64,000 nucleotides of DNA from Fulvia fulva (taxonomy: Eukaryota > Ascomycota > Dothideomycetes > Mycosphaerellales > Mycosphaerellaceae): assembly GCF_020509005.1 (NCBI RefSeq), contig NC_063014.1, positions 3,968,001 through 4,032,000 on the forward strand, written 5' to 3'. Below the pieces are notes generated by a model. It searched no databases, was not told where the DNA came from, and saw nothing but the letters and a program-made list of their open reading frames with translations. A program made the position numbers and the translations under genes. Positions within the stretch are counted from its first letter, which is position 1, and the number at the start of each line of letters is the position of its first letter. Positions 1 to 12,600 of this stretch are shown here, one piece after another.

Positions 1-890
1 ACGAGCTAAAGGCTTCTACTAAGTTCGATCTAAAGAGCGACGATATTAAGTTCTAAGAGTAGTAGCGTACTACCGAAGCTAAGCTCTAAGCCTCTAAGTA
101 CCGTACCGTAAAGGACTCCCTTTAGAACGTCTAGAGCTAGTCAAAGAACGGTATATAGACCTATATCGACTTAAAGATCCCTAGTCTTACTAAGTCTACG
201 GAAGGCACGACTACTTAGTACGCTTCTATAGATAAGATAATAGAAGATCTAGCCCGGCGCTACGGTACCCGTAATACCTATACTAATACTATAACTAAGC
301 TTAATAGTCTATAGTAGGGTAATAAGGATAAGTTCAGTGACTTCTACCTATCCTTCTATAAGAACGCCGATATCGTTAACCTTAATAACGGCGCGAAGGA
401 AAAGAAACTCGAGAAGGACTTCCTACTCTATAAGTTAAATTCGCGCTACGATAACCGTATTATAAACGAGGATATAGTTAATATGACCCTTAAGCAAGTC
501 GTGTCTACGCTATATAACTACGAGGACAAGTTTAAGGCGTTCGACCTTAAGTACGGTAAGACCGGTAACGGTAATAAGACCTTAGGTAATAAGAAGACTA
601 CTAAGGGTAATAACGATAAGAAGGATACGGCTTCGGGTAGTAGCGGTAATAATACTAACCCGAACGCTAAGACTAAGTAGGCTAATCGACCTTAGGCATT
701 TTAGTATATCTAACCTTTAGATACTACTCGCGCCTAGGAATATATTAATTAGAATCGGTGCTTAAAATACTAATAAGAAGGTCACCGCCGTGTCGACACT
801 AATTAGTACCTCCTACGAGATGTCGCCCGCCGCCTATTTACGCTAGGCTATAACCTAAGTAACAACCGCCGTAATAGTAGTAATAAAAAA
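1..890 (+). pseudogene. Gag remnant of a Ty3/Gypsy-like LTR retrotransposon (element E)
   Basis: Reading frame 3 is legible through many TAG/TAA codons that look like mutated CAG/CAA. It reads KLNSL, two stops where Gln is expected, then GNKDKFSDFYLSFYKNAD and a Lys/Asn-rich tail. The piece from 483 to 680 is still open (65 codons) but is only the stop-free end of this gag. At about 750-795 a zinc-knuckle remnant can be seen (C-L-K-Y, two stops, E-G-H), with the second Cys turned to Tyr by TGC to TAC. The 5' part lies outside the window and no protease or RT follows, so the element is cut off near an A-rich stretch at about 885-905. Gag of an LTR element is the best reading; the family is not certain because no pol is attached. 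Confidence 0.6.
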
Positions 891-1130
891 ATAAATAAAT
901 ACATTTATAATGCCTATCTAGCTCCTAAAAGGTCTACGAGGCCGGGGGCTATTAAGGAAGAGAGAGGGGAAAACCGTCGTACGGGGAAAAACCCTCTTTA
1001 GGTATTAGTAAGTTCTCTCCGTTACTTATTAGTCAATCTATCGTACTAGAAGCGGTAAGTACTAGGTAGTTAGCTGCCCCGGAGTACTAATCTGCCCGGT
1101 ACCTAGGAACGAGTATTAGTAGCTAGCCGA

Positions 1131-1246
1131 CTATCGAGTAGACGATAGGTCGACTATTAGTAGAGGCGGGTCGCCTATCGAGTAGGAGACAGGTCGACCG
1201 TCGAGCGGAAAACGAGCTAGCCGTCGAGTAGACGACGAGTCGACCC
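1131..1246. repeat. Degenerate ~44-bp tandem repeat, about three units
   Basis: The motif TCGAGTAG followed by a short purine-rich stretch and GTCGAC recurs at about 1134, 1178 and 1224, a spacing of 44-46 bp. It lies in or near the 3' untranslated region of LINE-A. Units are imperfect, so this is a weak minisatellite at most. Confidence 0.4.
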
Positions 1247-1259
1247 TTCCGGGCTCCTA

Positions 1260-4200
1260 TCGCTTTTCCTCCTATACTCGGGGTCGCTATAGGCTACGGT
1301 CTACCCGCCTACGTAGTCGTCGGTACTACTAGAGTTCTATTACGTCTATAGGTAGGGCACCTTCGAAGGCTTCCTAGAGCTCTTCTTCCTAGGCTATCCC
1401 CCCTATTCTTACTACTATCTTACCCGCTATTTAGAACTACTATAGTAGGCCGGTCCGTATTACTATTCGTACCGCTACTCGTATCCTACGCGCTATACCT
1501 ATTATATATTAGAAGTCTATAGCCCTAGTCTCGAGGCGTATTGCCTACCGGGCTTCTATAAAGCGTAGGTAGAATAGTACGACGTGTTTCGGCGTCTAGA
1601 TACCTCTATATTCGTATAGACTACTATCTACTCCCGGTACCTTCCGGCGATATAGATAGTCCTTAAACTTAATATGTTCCGAGCGGAGTAGTATCGCGAC
1701 TATTACCTATAGGCGGGTAAGGGCTCGGAAGAGTATTACTCTATTTCGGCTAATAGGTCCTGTCTTCGCCGCTACCTCGTCTTCTCGTCGGTATACTCGT
1801 CGCCGTAGTAGTTACCCGTTCGGGTACCTTTCGCCTTTCTCCTAGCGCTCGTTCTAGATTCCCTATATATATCTACGGACCGCGTTCGCTATAGCCTTCC
1901 GTCCTTCGCGTCCCTATCCCGCTCCTATTACTAGTATACTACTAGCTAGGGCCTATACTCGGAACTTTACTATCGGGATTTATTACGTATCTAGCTACCG
2001 CTAGGCCTATAATCCTATCTTCTTTTTAGGCGCTATAGATCGGAGGCGTGTCGTAATCGCCTAGTACGCCGCGCGGATATCGCTCCCTACCTTACTATTC
2101 GCCGTCTAGAGTGTATAGCCTATAGCGAGCTATTAGAGGTAGAGGTCTAGTAGCTTAATCTACGTATCCGCTTCTAGGACCTACGTCGGTATAGTACGGT
2201 ATACCCCGGTTGCCCTACGTAAACATTCGTTCTATACGTTTTAAATCTAGTTTATCTAGCTAGTCGCGTAGGATAGATACTAGACTAGTGCTCTAAAGGT
2301 AATCGCCGGTCGGATAATAGAGCTATATAGCTAGCGTACCTTTACGAAGGCTACGCCCTATTTAGAGGCCGCGAGGCGTATAACTAAGGCTTTGTTCTAG
2401 TCTCCCCGCTACCGGAGCTACTTTAGGTAGGCGTACTATCGGAGTTACGTATCTACTTAGAATCCTAGGACCCGGATAGACGGCTATAGAGTAATCTAGC
2501 TTACGCCGGTCCCGACCTCGATCGTAGCTTAGAGGTTATACTTCTTCGGGGTCCTCGTAAGGTAGATTATCTAGTACTTCTTAGGTACGAAGACTACCCC
2601 GTATCGCGCTACCTATTCACTTTATACCTCGAGCGCCGCTTCGAGTTAGCGGCAATTAGTCTCGGTTAAGTCGCTATATATTAGGATGTTTATATTGTCG
2701 ACAAAGCCTATATAAGAGTTAGCGCCGCCGGCGCTTCCCCTAAGTAGTAGGAGGAGCGTAGAGGCGAAGAAAAGGAAGAGGATCGGAGAGAGCGATAAGC
2801 CCTACGGGATCCCCGTTTCTATAGGCCGTATCTAAGGTTTACGCTACTCCCCTAGGACGACTTACGTAGACCGGTTACTAAGGAAGGACTTAATAAACGC
2901 GACGAGCTAGCTAGGTAGACCTTTCGCCCGGAGGTTATAGAGTAGTTAGGCGTAGGAAACTTTGTCGAACGCCCCCGAGATATCGAGGGATAGTAGGGTA
3001 GTAACCTATTATCGGCGTATTACCTAGATTATATAAACCTATTCCGTAACGAGTTCTAGGGCGGTCGTCGTAGACCGCCCTAGTCGGGCTCCTATCTACT
3101 CGGCTAGGAGGAGCTAGTACTCCTCGGCTAGCTTAGAGATACGATCGGCTACGATACGCTCTAGCGCCTTACCGATCGTACTAAGTAGGGCTATCGGGCG
3201 GTAGGCCTTCCTAACGTCGTATCTAGCCTTACTATCCTTACGGAGGACGGCTATATTCGAGTACCGGAAGGGGGTCGGTACGTATAACTACTAGAGGTAT
3301 ACCGTAAATAGCCCCGCGAGGTACGGGACGAGCGTCTAGCGGTAGTACTTAAGGAATCGGTTAGGGATTTTATCTAGTCCTAGGGCCTTGTCTAGTAGCG
3401 CCGCTTTTAGTACTATTAGTACCTCCGCCTCCGTTACTTCTTAGCTAGTCTCGAGCTCCGTTAGGTATACGAAGCCTTCGATATCGTCGAGTCGGGTAGT
3501 GACCGGAGGAGGGAAGAACGCCTCTACTAGCGCGTCGGCTCTAGCTTACTAGGCTCTCTAGAGGACCCCTTACCTATTACGGATAGGTAGGAACTATAGT
3601 AGTAGTAGCGGCGTCTCCGGCTTCCTCGTACGCGCCTACTTAGCGGGCTTCTAGACCTTACTTCGGTCTCCTATAACTTTACGGACGGCGTTACGCTACG
3701 TAATATTGCCCTAGCGCCTAATAATCCTACCCTTCTCGTTATCTAGTCGGCGGTATCGGGCGTATATAGCGTCCTATTTTATCTCGTTCTACCGGCGCCG
3801 CGCCGCTACCGTTATATAGACTACGTCTACGTATTCCTACGACTAGGCTAGCGACGCGTACTTCGAGGGTCGGGTATAGGGGATCTTATCCCGTATTACT
3901 CTTACTATATACTACTATAGGCTCTCTACCGCCGTATCAATTTCCGCCTCTACGCGGAGGGGTACCGGCGGTACGAGGGCCGTTATTCGTTCTTTTAGTA
4001 CCTTATTAATCTCCTTCTAGTCCGCTCTCTTCTACTAAGGCCGTAGTTCTAGGGCTAGTAGCGCCTATAGGTATATTACGTCAAACGTTATACGGATAGC
4101 TAGATAGTCTAGATAGCCGGTATCGAGTTCTAGGTCCGTATCGTAGAAGATAGTCCGCTAGGCTATCTACTATATCGCGAAGGTTAGGTTAAGCGTCTAG

Positions 4201-4830
4201 GTCGTATTTTTCTACTAATACGTAGCCGTGCCTACGGGAAGTACTAGGCTAAGGCCGGATGCCTCTACTAGACCGATAAGCGCGTCTACGGCGCTATAGG
4301 CCGAGAGTACGCTATCGCCTCCCTATCTTAGGTAGTAGAGGCTAAGGTCGCCGACTAGGATATATATATTAGCTTCCTCTTAGAGAGCTTCTTAGAGCTA
4401 GTAGAGGGTGGCCGACTAGCTATCGTCTTCTATTAAGCCCGGTACTAAGTATAGGTTATAGGCGTTATAGATAGCTATTATCTTACCGTCGGTAAGGCGT
4501 AGCCGTAGAGAGGCTATGTCGCTAGAGTAGGTATAGGTCGTCTACGTTATTGTCGCGATTTCTTTACTTATATAGAAGTAGACCCGCGCTACTAGCTAGT
4601 TACCTTAGGGTACTATAAGGTAGTATCTCGGGTCTACGAGTGTCGTCTTTCCGTTTATCTACTTTTTAGATAGCGACTATATAGTGCCGGCTAGGGTGTA
4701 GTAGGCTAAGGAGTAGCTTCTAGGCCTTATCCTTACTCTTATTAGCGTTATACTATATAATAGTTAGCTAGGTAAGCGTACTATTTATAGTTAGACTTTT
4801 ATATTAGCTATAGTTCCCTATTCTACCTCC
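1260..4830 (-). pseudogene. LINE-A ORF2: endonuclease and reverse transcriptase, broken by RIP
   Basis: On the minus strand the RT active-site motif reads F-V-D-N-I-N-I-L at 2682-2705. The usual form is FVDDINIL, and the second Asp has become Asn by GAC to AAC. Further right, about 4330-4370, G-D-L-S-L-Y-Y matches the GDFNxHH motif of the apurinic-type endonuclease. The order endonuclease then RT on the minus strand is that of Tad/Jockey-type LINE ORF2. The frame holds dozens of TAG/TAA codons and cannot make a protein. Limits are estimated; the C-terminal part left of about 2000 has no motif that I could assign with confidence. Confidence 0.7.
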
Positions 4831-4849
4831 GTAGGTTTACTACTATATT

Positions 4850-6240
4850 GTCGTCCTCGTCGCCCTCGCCCTCGCCTTCGTTATCCTATCGCGGGGCCGA
4901 CGTCACTAGCGTAGCTACCGGTAAGGGCGCGCTACCTCCGTAGGGGCGGAATATCGTCGTATCGAGGCGCGTCTATCCGAGGCCCTAAGCCCGGGGGTCG
5001 GTAAGCGCTAGTCGGCCTACTCCGTATATTAAGCGTCTATCGCTATTTGGCCTCCTCTTCTTACTCCTATATATAACCGGCTAGAAGCCGTCGGCGTCGA
5101 CTCTTAGACGGTATAGTACTATCGCTATTCCTCCTCTTTCCTAGCGTATATCTAGGCGCGCTCCTACCGCCTATTCCGCTACCTACCTCTTTACTCTATA
5201 TCCGCCTATCTACGCCTTATAGTCCCTACCGTAGTTAGCGTACTTACTTATCTTAGGTTAGGGGTATTTACGGGTATTATATACCTTCGCGTAGTAGCCG
5301 TAGTAGGTCTCCTACCTATAATACTTTATAGTATGCCCGAATCCCTAGTACCGAAAGTACTAGGTTACTATATAGGTATAGTCGTACTTTTTAACGTAGT
5401 AGTACGAGTAGGCTAGGACTAGTCCCTTCTCTATAGCCTAGATCCTCTAGCTATTATACTTAAACGCGAGTACGAGCGACGAGTATTTCCGCTCTATTCG
5501 TTCCGGCTTCTTTAGCTAGTACGCCCGGGTAATAACGAGGCCTAGGATAGTAGCCTAGTTGTCCTTTATAATAGCCTCTCCTATCGCTACCGGGCTAGTA
5601 TCTACTAGAAAGGTATTATATCGGACACCGTATATAAGGGCCTAGTATACTAGCGCGACCGGCGCTACGCTCTTCGCGTTTAGTGCCTCGACCGCCTAGG
5701 CTACGCTCTATAGTAGCGTCGGTCTCCCTACTATAGTTACGAGCGTATAGCGTACGTCTCTACTCTTTAGCTTCTAGGCTATAATAATGTCTTATTTACT
5801 AGCCTATCGCGCCTACTCTACGAGGCGTTAGTACGATAGTACCGCTACCCGCTCTCTTTCTTTAGGGTTGTCTATATATATCGTAACCTTACGCTAAACT
5901 AGCCTAACGCGGTACGTTAGTTACTCTACGGCTACTATAGCCGCCTAGGTATATATTGCTAGCCTAGCTCTTCCTAGCGCCTAGATCTCCCGTAGGAGGT
6001 CCGCGTTCGTCACTTCCTTTACTAGCGCTAGCGCCTTCGTCGCCCGTAGTAGCTCCTAGATCGCTTTGTCTAAGCTCTTAAGGAGGCTACGGATCGCGCG
6101 TTTATAGGGTAGATTAGCGCTCGCGAGGGTAGCTATAATTTTCTATATAATCGCGGTATATTCTACCGTGTCTATACCGTATTTCGTATACTAGTTCTTC
6201 TAGTTAGTAGCTTACGGTTATTATAGTCGTTATAGTAAAT
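4850..6240 (-). pseudogene. LINE-A ORF1 (gag-like, zinc knuckles), broken by RIP
   Basis: At about 5315-5362 the minus strand reads Y-F-R-Y-stop-G-F-G-H-T-I-K-Y-Y, which fits a CX2CX4HX4C knuckle (C-F-R-C-Q-G-F-G-H-x-x-K-Y-C) in which three Cys codons have become Tyr codons. Such knuckles end the ORF1 nucleic-acid-binding protein of many fungal LINEs. The frame lies directly upstream of ORF2 on the same strand. The start is not resolved. Confidence 0.6.
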
Positions 6241-6249
6241 AGTCTCCGT

Positions 6250-6530
6250 ATTTCGTTTCTCCCGGGCGCGTCGTCGCTCCGCGCGTTTCCCTTCGTTCGC
6301 CGCCTTTCGAGGGCGCTCTTTACTTTTACGACGCTATCGCCCCTTCGTTTATTATCGTAGTAAGTTCCGTGTCCGTAAGGTGTTTATATAGTATATCGTA
6401 CCGCGATAGAGTCCTTATAGCTCTCTTTCTCGTCGATATAGGAGAGCTTGCCTAAGTTATCGAACTCTTTAGGATAGGGGAAACGTTAGTCGGTTTAGGC
6501 GGGGAATATCGTAGTATTATTAGTACGGGC
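6250..6530. other. Junction between LINE-A and Gypsy-B1, nothing assignable
   Basis: This stretch is neither alignable to Gypsy-B2 nor legible as LINE-A protein. It may be the LINE-A 5' untranslated region. Similarity to Gypsy-B2 starts at 6531, where the CTACTAAGG motif seen near 54292 appears. Confidence 0.4.
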
Positions 6531-8975
6531 TCTACTAAGGATTATAGTAACGCTAAGGTAGAGCCTAGCCTTCGACGATAGGTCGTAGAATATATTATGT
6601 CCCTTAATCTTGTTCTTACGGACCTAGAGAGGGCCGGAGCGGTAGTTATAGAGGAGAAGTCGTAGTAGCTTTATACGACCCTAAAGATCGTAGGCTATAT
6701 TACTAGCCCGAGCGGCCGCTATCTAGATCCTAAGGTAGTAGCTAAGATCTTGAACTAGCTAACCCGAAAGTGCGTAAAGGACGTTCGAGTTTATATTAGG
6801 ATCTATATTTACTTCCGGATTTAGGTCCTCTAGTACGTAATGGTCGCTCGGCTAATATATAAGCTTTTAAGGAAGGACGTCGAGTTTGTCTAGACTAAGA
6901 ATAAGCAGTTCTCGAAAGAGAACCTAGTAAGATTCTTAGTGATAGTACTAGCGTTAGTAACTATCTCCTACGCCCTAGGAGCTAGTAGGATCTTCGTTTC
7001 TATTAATACGAGTAGTATTAGGTAGGGTTATATAAGGTATAAGAGCGGTACCTAGAACGTAAACGAGGCTAAGTACGATATAGGAAAGCGGGAGTGCCTC
7101 GGAGTGCTAAAGGGCCTTAAGAAGGTATAGCGCTACCTCGTAGGAGTAGACTTCATCCTCGAAGTAAATACTAAAACGCTAGTATAGTAGTTAAATCGGC
7201 TAGTATCCGACATTCTAAACTCTATAATAGTAAGGTAGGTTACTTAGATCCGGCTATTTACCTTTAAAGTAAGGCATGTCGATAGGAAGAAGTACTCCGG
7301 ACTAGATATACTATCTCGTAAACTACCTATAGCTAAGGAGCTTACGGAACCTAGCGATAACATTAATAAGATAATTAACGACAAATTCTTCCGTTACGCC
7401 GAGCTAGTTAATACTTTCCCCGTTATTCTAGAGCGTAAACGACTCCTCGAACCCTAGTATAGTAACAATTCCGAGCTTATAGCTTATATTCTAGTATATC
7501 GAACACGACCGGAAGGGGTTACCCGGGCTAAGTATCGAAACCTCGTTAAGAAGAGTCCTCGGTACTACTTAAGAGACAAGCTCTTGTTTTATTAGCGGCG
7601 AAGGGGTGTACTAATATAACTAGTAGTAGACTATAATAATGCTTAGAAAGAGATCGTAACACACTATTACGAAAAGCATAGTCACCGGAGTATAGAGCTA
7701 GTATATAATCTTATTACTAGCCGGTATTACTAGGAGGGCTACTTCTCCGACGTATCGAATTAGGTAAGGACTTATACTCCTTATAACTTTCGCGAAGGTA
7801 ACTAGAGAGTAGGAGAAATATACTTATCGACTTAGTAGGTTGTAGGAGAGAGGTAGTACTACGATCCCGTCTACGTATATAGAAACGGGTACTCACTTAT
7901 CGCCCGAGAAGCTCTAAGTAGGTAGATTAAGGCGAAGGTCGTACGGGAGCCTCTAAATTCGCGGGCGATTACTAAGTTCCTATACGAGATAGTGTTTAGC
8001 CGGCATAGATGCTACTATAAGATTGTGCTTAATAACGCTAGTATTAACGAAGGGGAGGTAGAGAGAATGCTTATTAGTATAGGCATTAAGTATATCCGGA
8101 TCTCACCCTACTATCCGTAGTCAAATATAACTATAGAAGTAGGACATCGACCTGTTCTAGCTATATTAGCTAAGCTTACTAAGAACACCTATAAGTCCTA
8201 GGAACGATAGATTACTACAGTACTTTAGGCTAACAGAACTACGGTATCTAGAATTACGGGTATAGCTCCGGCGGAGGTCCTATATAGCTATCGTACTATT
8301 CTCTCGATCGAGGTAGAATATCCAATATAGGCGAACTATAAATAGGGATCTATTAGATTAATAGAGGAGCTATTAGCGATTCGGGCGTATTTATTATAGG
8401 TACGGGACATAAGTCTTTAGGAGTTATAGTTACGAAGAGTAAGGCTTCGTACCCTAAGTAAGGAATACTTCGATACTAAACGTAGTATTAACTTCGAGGG
8501 GTTCTAGGTCGGGGATCTTATAGTCAAGTTCGACAAGCCGTATAAGGATAACCTATCTAGAAAGATTAGTTACCGCTAGCTTAGGCCGTATCGTATAGCT
8601 AAGGTGTACTCGGGGTTTAGTATATACGTCCTCGAAGAGCTTAATAGTACGAGGTTAAAGGGTATATAAGCCCGAGAGAACCTAAACCTAATCCTATAGT
8701 TAAGGCCGGACCCGGAGCTTAATCTTCCTAACGCTAAAGACATTATATTACTAGAGGATAGGATTGATATCGCGAATGTCGAAAAAGGCGATCTTCCGAA
8801 CGAGAACAGACCTACTACGTCCGAATCTAACGACGAAGAAGATAACGATATACTTCTAATAGGCATTAATAGAGCTACTACACTTCCGGAACTAGAATCT
8901 AAGCCGACGAGACTATAGGTACGGCCTTATAACCTTACTACGGAGGAGATAGCCAAATTTACTAGGATTTAGGTC
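6531..8975 (+). pseudogene. Gypsy-B1 pol 3' half: RNase H and integrase, broken by RIP
   Basis: The frame aligns almost base for base with 54290-56770. Legible pieces in order: an RNase H region; its end V-R-H-V-D-R-K-K-Y-S-G-x-D-I-L-S-R near 7265-7320, the usual link before integrase; an HHCC-type stretch, H-Y-H-E-K-H-S-H-R-S, near 7660-7700; the integrase core with S-P-Y-Y-P-Q-S-N near 8105; and a C-terminal V-G-D-L-I-V-K-F near 8510. Nearly every in-frame stop is TAG or TAA where Gln or Trp is expected. Compared with B2 about 44 bp are missing near 7030. The RT N-terminal part is absent because the copy starts at 6531. An antisense open stretch at 8576-8866 is a by-product of this region. 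Confidence 0.8.
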
Positions 8976-8990
8976 AAAGGAGGGATAGGA

Positions 8991-9660
8991 TGTCATTGTT
9001 TCTTTTTTAGGCGTAAGGAGCTCACTTAGTACTTTTGATTTCTGACCTTAATTTGACTAGATTCTAGTTCTAGTACCTAGTTTCTAGCGTACTTAGCTAA
9101 TTTCTAGGCTATATCCTTAATTTAAGAGTAGGCTTACTACAAAGACTAGACTTTGACTTAGCCTCCTTATCCCCTTATAGAATAGACTTACGATCTCCTT
9201 AATATCTCTAGACTAACTACTTGACTAGACGCCGGATCCGCCTTCCTTACGGAGAACTTATAGGTATAGTTTCTTAGTTTATATTAGGCGTAGCGGAGGT
9301 GAAACTAGGGACAGTTTCGTAACAGGGGAGCATATATTAACGAGCTAAGGGCCCCTTTAGACCCTAAAATTTGCGCGTCGAATCTCGTTAACCTTTAACG
9401 CTTAATTACGTAGCGGGGGTATATAGGGGTACTACTAAGATATATATAGTTTGGAGGCGACCTTAGTAGAAAGGTAGGATTTACGAATAATCTCTATATA
9501 AGGCGAAAATACGGGAATCTAAAAATTTCAGATTTATTATCTTTTAGGATTACTATATATATTTTACGGCCCGCGGACCGGCAAGTATATATACCTACGC
9601 GTAAGCTATCCTAAGGTCACTAGGCGCGCCCTTGCCTACTAGGGTGGTTAGTCGTCTATA
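8991..9660 (+). repeat. Gypsy-B LTR (about 670 bp), shared by two tandem elements
   Basis: It follows a polypurine tract (AAAGGAGGGATAGGA) just after pol and starts TGTCATTG. It ends TCTATA, consistent with a CA end mutated to TA. The same block lies at 56795-57463 after the B2 pol. To its right the sequence goes straight into a B leader and gag, so it serves as 3' LTR of the left element and 5' LTR of the right one. The boundaries rest on alignment of the two copies and are good to a few bases. Confidence 0.7.
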
Positions 9661-12600
9661 TTTTAGTAGTGAATAAGGGGGGGGTTCAAGTATATACCCG
9701 GTAGTATTTTTAGTACATTTTAGTAAAATTAAGGTTAAGGTCGGCTCGAAGTCGAAATCTTAAGATATTAAGGCACCTAAGGTCAAGGTTCTTAGTATTA
9801 AGCAAAGTAAGTATAACGTTACGAGTAAGGTTACGGTTACGAATAAGGTCATAAGTTTTAGTTATATCTTTATTAACGTTCGAGTCGTTTACTAGTATTA
9901 GAGCTAGCTTAGAGTTACTAGAAAGTCTAACGAAGGCATATAGGCCTTATAGGGAGGCTATAATCCTAGAAGGGATAGAAGACTCGGATAGCGACAAAGA
10001 TAACACCCCGGAGGCTTCAAGCTCTAATAAGGGTAAGGAAAGAGTACGACGAAATGACTAAGAAGAGGATGACTTATATAAGGGCACTATAACGTTAGGA
10101 ATGCCCTATAGTCCGGATACGATAGTAGCCTTGTTGAGCCGTCTTACTATTACAATAGAAAATGTAGGACCTCGCTTCCCTACTCTAGGGAGTCCGGGAA
10201 AGCCCCTCTTTAATAGTAGGAACGCTACTAAATTCTAGGAGAGGTTCAATAATCTTATAGACTAGTATCTACTAAGGCTATTAATCAAGAATAACAACTT
10301 CTAGGGTCGATTCGAGCGTAACTACGAGACTACTATTCGACGTTTAGTAATAAGGTTAGAGGGATAGTAAGTAAGGCGGAGTACCTTTAGGAGGTCCTTC
10401 TTAGCTAAATTTTCGAGATTCGATACCTACTCGATATTAGGAAGCCGAGAATATCTTAAAGAGATAGGCCGGGTAGAGGAAGGGAAAAGCCCTAAGGAAT
10501 AGGATATAAAGGAGTTTATCGGTCTCTTCGTAGCCTCTTATAACCTAATTGATCCCGAAGACCTCGATAATAGCTCCCGTAGCTATCTTCTACTTTAGGG
10601 GCTCCTAGAGTCAGTTACTAAGGCAGTTTATAAGAAATGTAGACTCTATCCGAAGTAGCCTAAGAAGTTTCGGCACTTTCAAAAGATACTAGACGAGGCG
10701 ATAAGTATCGCTAATAGTAAAGAAGGGTAGAAGGCCGTATATATAGACTTTCTACTTACTTTACCGTAGCTTTATCGGTCAGTTATAAAGTAGATACCGC
10801 GCTTGATCCCTAAGATTAATATACTTAATAAACTAGCTACTTCTGCTACTATCGACGATAACCTTATTTAGAAAATAGCAGAAATAAGTATTCGGGCTTA
10901 CTAACGAGGTCGCGCGGTAGAGGTTAGATCCTTTAACCCTAGCGAAAATCAAAGGTCTATATAACTAGAGAACCCCGATCGCGTGCCTTAACTATAGGTT
11001 TACTTAGTATAGCGCCCGTAGTTATAGAACCGCGAGTAGTCTAAAGCGCTTAGAAGGTGCTATTATAACTATAGTAGTACGGAACATTAGGCTAATAGGT
11101 ACCCCGCGATACTATTCCTTATCTTATAAGGGTATGTCTTTTTAGCGACGAATAACTAGTAGTACCTAGGAAAGAAGACCGACCTAAATCTCCCTAAGTT
11201 TAACTTTCGACGGGACTATAATAAGCCTAAGCTCCTTAAAATACTTCCGTAGCTTAAGGAATACTATAGCCCGATTCTATTTACTAAGGACATGAAAATC
11301 CCTACGCTTCGGAAACAATAGATAGGTCGAGATTATACTAGTATCTTAAGCGTAAAGCTTCCTAACTACTCTAAACCTCTACCTAATAACCGACACCTTA
11401 TAGAATACGGCCCTTACGATACTAGATCTAGGTAGTAACTAACGGCCGCTAGTAGTTACTAGATCTAGTTTAAGGAAGAAGAACCGGCTCTATAGGGGAG
11501 TAGGATTATAAACTACGACGAGGTTAAGGTTAAGGCCTACCTAATCTAGAGTAACAAATCTCGAGGTAAAGCTCTAGTAGGGATTATAAAGAACCCGAAT
11601 CCTCGAACTAGGTCTAGTATATAGGTATTAAGAGTACGAGCCGAGGCTACTAAAGCTATACGACAAGAACTCGAAGAGGAGATCCGGTAGGAAGAACTCG
11701 GTTAGTAGGAGGTAGAGATAATTAGAGACGCCGGTTCTAGGGCTAGTAGAAGCTAGTTAACGGTAGCGTTAGGGGAGACTCTTAGAACAAGGATGCCTAA
11801 GCCTCGAGCTAAGTTAAGGTCTACGCCCTCGGAATAGCCGGTAGGGCCTATTAATGCCCTATTTATATAGCGTAAACGGCTATAGAATACAAAGACGATA
11901 AGGATTAATAACTACGTCCAATAGTACGGTACTAGAGATAGGCCCGTTACTAAGGAGGAGGGAGTGACCTATTAGATTAATCAAATCCTTTAGACTACGT
12001 TTCTAAACGTTAATACCCGGGACTAGTTTCGGTATAGTCGCTAGTTTAAGACTACCTTATTTAGGAGAGTAGTAAATACCCCTAATCTATAGTCTAAGCT
12101 TACTACCGTCCGTAAGTTAGCTAGCTAAGAAGGGACTGAAGTCCGTACGAGTCATATCGCTACCTATAAAGACGAGGAAGAAGAGGCTAACGAAGAAGTC
12201 TTTCGGGATAACTATTAAGCTCGCTTTATAGGTATGTTCTTAACGATGTTATATAGTAAGGATGCTACCCCTACCGCCGAGTTATATAAGAACATTAAAA
12301 AGATCGGTCTCTCTAGTATACTAGACGATTTTGTAATAGTACCTAGCCCTTAGGTAGTTACCGAGCTTAGGACTAGTAAAGGTTAGACTCGAGCCCTACT
12401 TAACGAGGGATCTAAAGTCAACATTATTAGCCCGGGGATAGTATATAAGTTTGGCTTGCCTATCGTACCTAGCGCCTACTTCTCCTTTCGAGAAGCGGGT
12501 AGAAGAGCGAAGTTTAAGGGGGTAATTCTAAAGCTTAATACTTAGGTGTTTAGTATATACTACTAGATCGATATATTTGTCTCCGCTAATCTAGATTCGC

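Larger units (their letters stand above)
950..6250 (-). mobile_element. LINE-A, RIP-degraded non-LTR retrotransposon
   Basis: Both proteins of a fungal LINE (Tad-like layout) can be read on the minus strand through stop codons: an ORF1 with zinc knuckles at the right, and an endonuclease-reverse transcriptase to its left. The 3' end is therefore at the left, near 950. CpA/TpG is strongly depleted. Neither end shows a clear target-site duplication, and both limits are approximate. The family is related to, but not the same as, LINE-B and LINE-C in this window. Confidence 0.75.

Noticed and set aside
885..905. A-rich run as poly(A) tail of LINE-A
   Set aside because: LINE-A is on the minus strand, so its tail would appear as T-rich on the plus strand. 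The A-run has the wrong orientation and may belong to another fragment.
1131..1246. Possible CRISPR-like array
   Set aside because: Units are imperfect, only three, and the organism is clearly a fungus by its transposons and RIP.
8576..8866. 96-codon minus-strand frame, identical in translation to 56380-56670
   Set aside because: It is antisense to the Gypsy-B integrase C-terminal part. Its repeat occurrence follows from the near-identity of the two element copies. No start context, domain or composition supports a gene.
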